Assembly: GCA_017960415.1 (NCBI GenBank) | Contig: JAGCZE010000331.1 | Location: 1 to 5,012, forward strand | DNA: 5,012 nucleotides | Direction of reading: 5' to 3' | From: Lachnospiraceae bacterium | GTDB lineage: Bacteria > Bacillota_A > Clostridia > Lachnospirales > Lachnospiraceae | In this document: positions 1 through 5,012 of the stretch, one piece after another | Position numbering within the stretch: the first letter of the stretch is position 1 | How the letters are laid out: the number at the start of each line of letters is the position of its first letter | Made by a program: the position numbers and the translations under genes | Notes under the pieces: generated by a model | The model's database searches: none | Told to the model about the DNA's origin: nothing | Seen by the model: the letters and a program-made list of their open reading frames with translations, nothing else

Positions 1-1389
1 AGTCCATTCTTTTTTCCAATAATTCTCTCCGCGTACAGCCTTGGAAATACAATAATTCTCAAGTTGTGCCGTTTCCCGGGCCGTAAATCCCGAAAATGCG
101 GATTTCGCAAATCTCAATACACTGGCGGTATCATACCCTTTAAGGGCAGCGGTAATAACAGAGCGCAGCAGTTCCACAGGCTCCGTTCCGATAATGCTTC
201 TCTTGCTGTCCGCAAATACAGGTATTCCCGCGCGTGTGAACTCCCTGACAGCAATGCTTTCATATGTCTCAAGATCTCCGGTTATGACCGCGATGTCTCC
301 GTATCTGTAATGTTCCAGCGCTGTCAGGCGTCTGATACATCCGATCGTATACTTGATCTCCTCAGTCGGGCTTTCGCATGAAACAAGGCTAATGCCGGTA
401 CAATCCGCACTCTTTGCCACCGAACGTCTGAAAAGATTGTGTTCAAGAGCCGCAATTGCAGGATTTGACCTGAATCGGAAGGGGATATCCGACTTATGTT
501 TCATTACTTCCGGAAGCTGTATTTCCGTATTTTTACCGATACTTTCCGTAAGCTGTTTCTGTCCATTGCCTCCCGCAATCTGTATCTCGGTCTTTTGTCC
601 CGTGCTTTCGGCAAGCTTTGTAAGCTTCTCGATAGTCATGCGGCTTAGGGCAAACAGCGAATCCTCGTTTGTTCCTGCGGTCTGAACCGCTTCGGGATCG
701 ATAGTAATGCTCACATATACATCGGCGGCAACCGCCAGCAGCTGCTCCATGCATCGAAGTTGCATCACGGTAAAACCCGTGAATCCGTCAAAAACTATGT
801 CACAATCTTTCAGGAGCCTTGATTCTCCTATCTTTTCGGCAAAGATCTCAAGAAGCTCTTCATTCATGATAAAGCGGTCTTTGATAAAGCTTCTGAAGCC
901 GCGGTATATCACATCAATATCCTTCAGTTTGGCTTTGAGCTGGCTTCTGCCTTCGGCTTTTTCCATCATGCCCGCAAGTTCTTCCGGCCCGATCGAATAC
1001 TGATAAAATTCAGCTATGACCGACTTCATCTGTTCGATAAATCCCTGCCTGTGGACCTTTCCGGCAAATATTCCGAGTTTGTCGGCATTATCAAGCGCCA
1101 CCTTTTTGACGATCATCGTTTTGCCCGTGTCTTCGAGAATAACAGGAGGGTTGACCCCAAGTTCCTCGAACACCCTGTGTGCCAGACGGGGAAAGCTTAC
1201 GATATCGATGTTCATAAAGCCGTGGACAGGGCTTTTCTCAATGATCTCCTTCTGTGCATGAAGGGTAAACTGCTCGGGTACAACGATCAGAAAACTACGT
1301 TTTCTGTCCCGGCCGGCTTCCTCGATCACTCTCGAAAAAAGCATATGTGATTTGCCTGTTCCCGATGCCCCAAGTACCAAATGCAGCAT
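1..1389 (-). CDS. addB: AddB, helicase-exonuclease AddAB subunit B (N-terminal 463 residues, cut by the window edge)
   Basis: AddB pairs with AddA in the cytoplasmic AddAB (RexAB) complex, which processes double-strand breaks and makes Chi-regulated 3' single strands for RecA. The frame is open from an ATG at 1389 to base 1. Seen in order: a Walker A loop GASGTGKS at residues 7-14, the AddB-typical VPEQFTL at 37-43, the degenerate motif II-like DGFTGFT at 201-207, a UvrD-like YGDIAVI at 363-369, and IPVFADSKRSI at 389-399, which resembles the family's 'IPYFIDxxRS' block. A start two to three residues before the first strand and about six before the P-loop is normal for AddB. Full AddB proteins have about 1150 residues, so the C-terminal nuclease domain and its iron-sulfur cysteines lie outside; addA probably follows. 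Residues 259-292 hold an imperfect duplication. It lies 87 bp after uvrC on the same strand. Confidence 0.93.
   Translation of the reverse strand, partial: MLHLVLGASGTGKSHMLFSRVIEEAGRDRKRSFLIVVPEQFTLHAQKEIIEKSPVHGFMNIDIVSFPRLAHRVFEELGVNPPVILEDTGKTMIVKKVALDNADKLGIFAGKVHRQGFIEQMKSVIAEFYQYSIGPEELAGMMEKAEGRSQLKAKLKDIDVIYRGFRSFIKDRFIMNEELLEIFAEKIGESRLLKDCDIVFDGFTGFTVMQLRCMEQLLAVAADVYVSITIDPEAVQTAGTNEDSLFALSRMTIEKLTKLAESTGQKTEIQIAGGNGQKQLTESIGKNTEIQLPEVMKHKSDIPFRFRSNPAIAALEHNLFRRSVAKSADCTGISLVSCESPTEEIKYTIGCIRRLTALEHYRYGDIAVITGDLETYESIAVREFTRAGIPVFADSKRSIIGTEPVELLRSVITAALKGYDTASVLRFAKSAFSGFTARETAQLENYCISKAVRGENYWKKEWT
514..615 (-). repeat. Imperfect in-frame tandem duplication inside addB (63-bp period)
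   Basis: AddB residues 259-271 (LAESTGQKTEIQI, bases 577-615) recur 21 codons later as residues 280-292 (LTESIGKNTEIQL, bases 514-552). By hand count 8 of 13 residues and 28 of 39 bases match. The two copies fall in the loop between the block ending TIEKL (residue 256) and the conserved FRFRSNPAI block (from 304), a place where AddB proteins vary. The second half of each 21-codon unit has diverged. The likely origin is a local duplication that drifted later. Confidence 0.6.
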
Positions 1390-1398
1390 GAGTTTTCT

Positions 1399-1405
1399 CT
1401 CCTTT
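1399..1405 (-). promoter_or_regulatory. Ribosome binding site of addB
   Basis: On the minus strand AAAGGAG stands 9 bases before the ATG at 1389. It is a near-perfect Shine-Dalgarno sequence and fixes the addB start. It suggests independent translation rather than coupling to uvrC. Confidence 0.85.
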
Positions 1406-1476
1406 CCCCGTCTGTTATAAAAAGTCAGTTATGTTATTTATACGCCTTTTTCCTCTGCCGGCTAATGAAACCGTTT

Positions 1477-3546
1477 TTATTCCTGCTTGTTGTCCGACCC
1501 GCTACGGTTCTTCTCATGGAAGAATTCGTAGACCTTCACCGCAGCGGCGGAATTCATATTTTCACATGCCGCAAGCTCTTCGACTGTGGCATTCCTGATA
1601 TCCTCCAGCGAGGCAAAGTGTTTCATGAGTGCTCTTCGTCTGGCCGGCCCGATACCGTTGATATCATCGAGTATCGAATGCACCTGTTCCTTCGACCGCA
1701 GAGACCGGTGATACTCTATAGCAAATCTGTGTACTTCGTCCTGCACCCTTGTCATGAATTTGAAGCATTCCGATCCTGTATCTATCGGCAGTTCTGCATT
1801 ATTAAAGTAAATTCCTCTGGTCCTGTGATTGTCATCTTTGACAAGTCCGCAGACCTTCTGGTCTATCCCCAGCTTATCAAATACCTCAAGGGCAACATTT
1901 ACCTGTCCGCGTCCGCCGTCCATCATGATCAGATCGGGGAATTTGGCAAAGCTCGAAAGAACGTTTTTTTGCGAGCCATTCCCGGTTTTTGCAGAACTTG
2001 TCTGTTCTCTGTCATTCTCCTGCATGTCAATTTCTGTCCGGTTCGCATCGTTCTCATTTGTAGCCGTGTCTGCCTTCTCTCTCTCCTCCAGCTCACGGCG
2101 TCCGTGCTCGAATCTCCTTGTCAGGACTTCCGCCAATGAAGCATAATCGTCCGGTCCGGTTACTGTACGGATCTTGAACTTGCGATAATCACTGCGTTTG
2201 GGTTTGCCGTTCTCATAGACAACCATCGAGCCGACTGTCTCGAAACCGCTGATATGCGAGATATCATAGGCCTCGATCCTGACAGGGGGATCTATTCCCA
2301 ACAGTTCCCCGAGTTCCCTTACCGCTCCGCTGGAGCGTTTTTCTTCATTCTTCAGTCGCTCGGAGTCCCTCTCAAGGATACCGGCCGCATTGCTGCAGGC
2401 CAGCTTGATCAGTCCTTCCTTTTCGCCTCGCTTCGGGAATTTCAGACTTATCCTGTATCCTGCTTTCTGGGTCAGCCACTCCTCTATCAGACCCGCTTCC
2501 AAAATCTCTTCGGAAATGAGTATCTCCTTCGGAACTGTAGGTACTCCCGCATAAAACTGCTTGACAAATTCATTGAGGATTTCTTTTCTATCGCCCTGCG
2601 GGATGCTGTCACCTTCATTTTCGATATTCATATAATAATGCTCGCGCCCAACCAGCTTTCCGGAGCGTATAAAGAATATCTGGACTACAGCCGATCCGTC
2701 CTTTACCGCCGCACCGATCACGTCCCTGTTGCCCTCGTCCTGCCCCGTCACTCTTTGAACCTGATTCATTTTATCAATATTTGAGAGTAAATTTCTGTAC
2801 TCAATCGCCTTCTCAAATTCAAGGGTCTCCGAAGCTTCATTCATCTTCCTTTCAAGCTCTTTTACGATAGGCTTCGAGTTCCCGTCAAGAAATTCCAGTA
2901 TTTTGTCCGTATTCTTTCTGTACTCTTCCTTTGAAATCCCGCCTATACACGGCCCGTCGCACTGGTGCATGTGATAGTACAGGCATGCCTTGTTATCCCG
3001 ACTGCCATCGCCGTTCTTATCTTTCGACGCAGCCTCGGATTCGGACTCATTCACATCTCCGACATTAATAGCCTTCCTGCAATACCTGAATCTGTATATT
3101 TTCTGCAGCAGATCAAGTGTGGTCCTCGCCGCGTCCACGCTGGTATAGGGTCCGAAATACTTTGACCCGTCATTTACATGATGTCTGGTCAGATATACCC
3201 TCGGAAAGTCCTCATTTACCGTAACCTTGATAAACGGATAGGTCTTGTCGTCCATCAGCATCGTGTTGTATTTCGGACGGTTTTCCTTGATAAGGTTGCA
3301 TTCCAAAACAAGCGCCTCGACTTCGCTGCCCACCACAATGTATTCAAAATGATGGATCAGCGATATCATGCGCTCGATCTTGGGGGACCTTATTCTTTTT
3401 TGAAAATACTGCCTGACACGGTTTTTAAGGCTGACAGCCTTGCCGACGTAGATGATCGCGTCGGTTTTGTCATGCATGATATACACACCCGGTTTATCGG
3501 GAAGTTTTTTTAACTCTTCTTCAATGTTGAAGCTGTCTTCACTCAC
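1477..3546 (-). CDS. uvrC: UvrC, excinuclease ABC subunit C
   Basis: UvrC is the cytoplasmic nuclease of UvrABC repair: after UvrA and UvrB find a lesion it cuts the strand on both sides. It is complete at 689 residues, long against the usual 600 or so. Domains: GIY-YIG nuclease for the 3' cut (GVY at 20-22, YVG at 33-35, likely Arg43, Glu77, Asn94); iron-sulfur cysteines Cys156, 188, 196, 200; a UVR motif for UvrB binding at about 225-260; the RNase H-like nuclease for the 5' cut (likely triad Asp428, Asp543, His606); and a helix-hairpin-helix region at about 624-680 with GIGPARR intact but a second hairpin lacking the usual glycines. Two polar insertions explain the extra length: about 161-186, between the first two cysteines, and about 486-532, between the first two catalytic aspartates. 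It starts with GTG; an in-frame TGA lies five codons upstream and AAAGGA precedes it by 7 bases. It ends in TAA. Confidence 0.97.
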   Translation of the reverse strand: MSEDSFNIEEELKKLPDKPGVYIMHDKTDAIIYVGKAVSLKNRVRQYFQKRIRSPKIERMISLIHHFEYIVVGSEVEALVLECNLIKENRPKYNTMLMDDKTYPFIKVTVNEDFPRVYLTRHHVNDGSKYFGPYTSVDAARTTLDLLQKIYRFRYCRKAINVGDVNESESEAASKDKNGDGSRDNKACLYYHMHQCDGPCIGGISKEEYRKNTDKILEFLDGNSKPIVKELERKMNEASETLEFEKAIEYRNLLSNIDKMNQVQRVTGQDEGNRDVIGAAVKDGSAVVQIFFIRSGKLVGREHYYMNIENEGDSIPQGDRKEILNEFVKQFYAGVPTVPKEILISEEILEAGLIEEWLTQKAGYRISLKFPKRGEKEGLIKLACSNAAGILERDSERLKNEEKRSSGAVRELGELLGIDPPVRIEAYDISHISGFETVGSMVVYENGKPKRSDYRKFKIRTVTGPDDYASLAEVLTRRFEHGRRELEEREKADTATNENDANRTEIDMQENDREQTSSAKTGNGSQKNVLSSFAKFPDLIMMDGGRGQVNVALEVFDKLGIDQKVCGLVKDDNHRTRGIYFNNAELPIDTGSECFKFMTRVQDEVHRFAIEYHRSLRSKEQVHSILDDINGIGPARRRALMKHFASLEDIRNATVEELAACENMNSAAAVKVYEFFHEKNRSGSDNKQE

Positions 3547-3553
3547 TGTTTTG

Positions 3554-3559
3554 TCCTTT
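3554..3559 (-). promoter_or_regulatory. Ribosome binding site of uvrC, supporting a GTG start
   Basis: On the minus strand AAAGGA lies 7 bases before the GTG at 3546. No ATG follows in frame until residue 24, inside the GIY-YIG domain, so this site decides the start. The site is in the 8-base loop of a possible small hairpin, GTTTTG (3567-3562) with CAAAAC (3553-3548). Confidence 0.8.
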
Positions 3560-3564
3560 CACAA

Positions 3565-3614
3565 AACGGCTTTCCTTCGCCGCCGCTGTTTTGGGCGGGT
3601 AATGAAAAGCCGTT
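3565..3614 (-). other. Hairpin in the uvrC leader (possible attenuator or weak terminator)
   Basis: Read on the minus strand, AACGGCTTT (3614-3606) and AAAGCCGTT (3573-3565) form a perfect 9-bp stem. Inside its 32-base loop CCGCC (3598-3594) can pair with GGCGG (3584-3580), giving a second stem. Only four T residues end the outer arm (CGTTTTG), so it is a poor intrinsic terminator. It may instead slow or stop transcripts coming from the ftsH side, or protect an mRNA end. It overlaps by three bases the small hairpin around the uvrC ribosome site, so the two cannot both form fully. The pairing is seen in the sequence; any role is inferred. Confidence 0.5.
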
Positions 3615-3640
3615 CATATCATAGTTTATATATATTTCAA
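3613..3640 (-). promoter_or_regulatory. Possible sigma-A type promoter for uvrC
   Basis: On the minus strand TTGAAA (3640-3635, five of six matches to the -35 consensus) is followed after 16 very A/T-rich bases by TATGAA (3618-3613, four of six), preceded by TG in the extended -10 position. Transcription would begin near 3606, about 60 bases before the uvrC GTG. It sits directly after the stop codon of the 76-residue gene. The -10 match is only moderate, so this is a candidate. Confidence 0.35.
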
Positions 3641-3647
3641 CCGTCTG

Positions 3648-3878
3648 TTACGCCTCAAACTCAACGTCGACAAAAAATCCGCGTGGATCCTGCCGTACAT
3701 CCTTGACTACACCTTCTGTAGACAATATCCGGTCAGCAAGCTTGTAATTGCCCGACATTGCAAGTGCCGGTATGATCGTGTAATAATAGAACGCCTCGGT
3801 GTTTTTCTCTATGATCTCTACACGGTCGCCTTCCTTTAACAGGCCGTGACGCTCCATTTTAAATTCTTCGGTTCTCAT
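3648..3878 (-). CDS. Small protein of unknown function, translationally coupled to ftsH
   Basis: This encodes 76 residues that I cannot assign to a named family. It is acidic, has no cysteine, no signal peptide and no membrane segment, and so is probably cytoplasmic. Short beta-like stretches, GDRVEIIE (17-24), GVVKDV (56-61) and GFFVDVEF (67-74), surround an aromatic and hydrophobic middle with a YYY run at 31-33; this could be a small barrel-like fold, which is inference only. Its ATG at 3878-3876 overlaps the ftsH TGA at 3877-3875 in ATGA, and GAGGA (3892-3888) precedes it by 9 bases inside ftsH, so it is very probably real and made together with FtsH. A second in-frame ATG at codon 8 has a weaker ribosome site. 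The arrangement suggests, but does not prove, a link with FtsH or membrane proteolysis. It ends in TAA. Confidence 0.8.
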   Translation of the reverse strand: MRTEEFKMERHGLLKEGDRVEIIEKNTEAFYYYTIIPALAMSGNYKLADRILSTEGVVKDVRQDPRGFFVDVEFEA

Positions 3879-5012
3879 AGATGACTGTCCTCGCTCTGTT
3901 CCGCATTTCCATCCGTAAGTGAGCCCAGGTTGGGAAGCTGCTGTGCAGTCTGAGCCTGTACCTGCTCTTCCCCGGAAGCATTACCCGAATTTCTTGCCGC
4001 TACAGCTTCATTGTACAGTTCCATGAACTGCTTGCCCGTAATGGTTTCTTTCTCGCTGAGGTAGGTCGCTACCTTGTCAAGGATATCCCGGTTGGCCGCA
4101 AGGAGCTCCTTGGCCTTCTCGTAGCATTCCGCAAGCAACGCCATTACTTCGTGATCGATCTCACCCGCGGTCTCTTCGCCGCAGTTCATAACGGCACGAC
4201 CGTCAAGATATCTGTTCTGTATTGACTCAAGGCCTATCGCGCCGAATTTCTTTGACATTCCGTACTGGGTGATCATCGCGCGGGCAATTGCCGTGGCTTT
4301 CTCAATATCATTCGAAGCACCTGTGGTGATGGAGTCAAATACGATCTCCTCTGCCGCGCGGCCTCCGTAAAGTGTTACAAGCCTTGCTTTTAACTCTTCC
4401 TCGGTCTCAAGGTACTTTTCTTCCTCGGGTACCTGCATTACATAGCCCAACGAGCCCATGGTTCGGGGCACGATCGTGATCTTCTGTACAGGCTCGGCCT
4501 TCTTCTCAAGCGCAGTGATCAGAGCATGGCCGGTCTCATGATAAGCAACGACCCTCTTCTCTTCCGCACTCAGAACCCTGTCCTTCTTTTCCTTACCCGC
4601 TATTACGACTTCGACGGATTCCATCAGATCGGCCTGGGTCACGGCTGTCCTTCCCTGCTTTACCGCAAGGATCGCGGCTTCATTTATGATATTGGCAAGA
4701 TCCGAACCCACCGCACCGCTTGTGGCAAGTCCGATCTCCTCAAGGTCAACGGACTCGTCCATAAATACGTTCTTTGCATGAACCTTCAGAACCTCTATCC
4801 TGCCCTTCAGATCGGGCTTGTCGACAATGATCCTACGGTCAAAACGTCCGGGACGCAGCAGCGCCTTGTCGAGAACATCGGGACGGTTGGTTGCCGCATG
4901 TATAACAATACCTTTTGATGTATCAAAACCGTCCATTTCGGCAAGCAGCTGATTGAGCGTCTGCTCTCTTTCGTCGTTGCCACCGAGCTGATTATCACGG
5001 CTCTTTCCTATC
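3875..5012 (-). CDS. ftsH: FtsH, ATP-dependent zinc metalloprotease (C-terminal 378 residues, start outside the window)
   Basis: FtsH is a hexameric protease anchored in the cytoplasmic membrane that unfolds and degrades membrane and short-lived cytosolic proteins. The fragment begins within the AAA+ domain: GGNDEREQTLNQLL at residues 10-23 and the second region of homology with ATNRPD and the arginine fingers of LRPGRFD (Arg53, Arg56). The M41 peptidase follows with HETGH at residues 158-162 (bases 4526-4540), where the histidines bind zinc and Glu159 is catalytic; Asp235 (bases 4307-4309, in TTGASND) fits the third zinc ligand at the usual spacing. All expected catalytic residues in this part are present. 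Walker A, Walker B and the N-terminal membrane helices lie upstream, outside the window. The last 35 or so residues are a polar tail rich in Gln, Ser, Gly and Glu. The frame is open to the window edge. Its stop overlaps the next gene's start. Confidence 0.97.
   Translation of the reverse strand, partial: IGKSRDNQLGGNDEREQTLNQLLAEMDGFDTSKGIVIHAATNRPDVLDKALLRPGRFDRRIIVDKPDLKGRIEVLKVHAKNVFMDESVDLEEIGLATSGAVGSDLANIINEAAILAVKQGRTAVTQADLMESVEVVIAGKEKKDRVLSAEEKRVVAYHETGHALITALEKKAEPVQKITIVPRTMGSLGYVMQVPEEEKYLETEEELKARLVTLYGGRAAEEIVFDSITTGASNDIEKATAIARAMITQYGMSKKFGAIGLESIQNRYLDGRAVMNCGEETAGEIDHEVMALLAECYEKAKELLAANRDILDKVATYLSEKETITGKQFMELYNEAVAARNSGNASGEEQVQAQTAQQLPNLGSLTDGNAEQSEDSHL
3888..3892 (-). 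promoter_or_regulatory. Ribosome binding site of the 76-residue gene, inside the 3' end of ftsH
   Basis: GAGGA on the minus strand lies 9 bases before the ATG at 3878, within the last codons of ftsH. It favours the overlapping ATG over the internal Met at codon 8 and fits coupled translation. Confidence 0.6.

Noticed and set aside
64..1350. Several plus-strand frames of 80-110 codons
   Set aside because: All are antisense to addB, which is open over the full 1389 bases with conserved family blocks.
1414..1442. Possible promoter for addB (TATAAC or TATAAA on the minus strand)
   Set aside because: The -10-like boxes exist, but no acceptable -35 box lies at a 16-18 base distance. The A/T-rich gap alone explains them.
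1459..1473. Small hairpin after the uvrC stop (CGGTT/AGCCG on the minus strand)
   Set aside because: It has only five pairs including a wobble and is followed by GCAGAGGAAAAAGG rather than a T run, so it is not a credible terminator.
1381..2139. A 252-codon open frame on the plus strand
   Set aside because: It lies mostly antisense to uvrC, whose domains and catalytic residues are clearly coded on the other strand. The translation has no recognisable domain and no good ribosome site.
2254..2784. A 176-codon open frame on the plus strand
   Set aside because: It is wholly antisense to the UVR and nuclease parts of uvrC and is explained by that gene's codon use.
1408..3650. Ten-base repeat CCGTCTGTTA in both gaps flanking uvrC (1408-1417 and 3641-3650)
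   Set aside because: Several repeated 10-mers are expected by chance in 5 kb. One copy includes the stop codon of the 76-residue gene and the other lies near a ribosome site, so a shared role is not supported.
4526..4918. A 130-codon plus-strand frame
   Set aside because: It is antisense to the AAA+ and peptidase regions of ftsH, with no independent support.
1..5012. CRISPR arrays, insertion sequences, tRNA or rRNA genes, phage or defence genes
   Set aside because: No spaced direct repeats, transposase motifs, terminal inverted repeats or cloverleaf-like sequences were seen; coding is continuous and core-like.

Overview
The window looks like ordinary core chromosome of a low-to-mid GC Firmicute, most likely a clostridium of the Lachnospiraceae type. 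This is inferred from the AddB-type (not RecB/RecC) recombination subunit, strong AAAGGAG-like ribosome sites, the style of the FtsH and UvrC sequences, and the 'MN..AA..VY.FFH' ending of UvrC. The genus cannot be fixed from the sequence alone. All four genes lie on the minus strand and read from high to low coordinates.

Layout in order of transcription. (1) About 5012-3875: the C-terminal 378 codons of ftsH, the membrane-bound ATP- and zinc-dependent protease; its N-terminus is outside the window. (2) 3878-3648: a 76-residue protein of unknown function whose ATG overlaps the ftsH stop codon (ATGA), so it is very likely translated in step with ftsH. (3) 3647-3547: a 101-bp gap with a possible promoter and a two-part hairpin, ending at the ribosome site of the next gene. 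(4) 3546-1477: complete uvrC, starting with GTG, the excision nuclease of UvrABC repair, with two long polar insertions. (5) 1476-1390: an 87-bp gap with a good ribosome site but no convincing terminator or promoter. (6) 1389-1: the first 463 codons of addB, which runs off the window and carries a short in-frame duplication.

Functionally, uvrC and addB are both DNA-repair genes (nucleotide excision and double-strand-break processing). The ftsH pair concerns membrane protein quality control. The spacing fits one co-directional cluster with a possible internal promoter before uvrC. There are no tRNA or rRNA genes, mobile elements, CRISPR arrays or other signs of recent transfer. The long plus-strand reading frames are antisense shadows. 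I found no new biological system. The points worth a second look are the insertions in UvrC, the repeat in AddB, the small FtsH-coupled protein and the structured uvrC leader.
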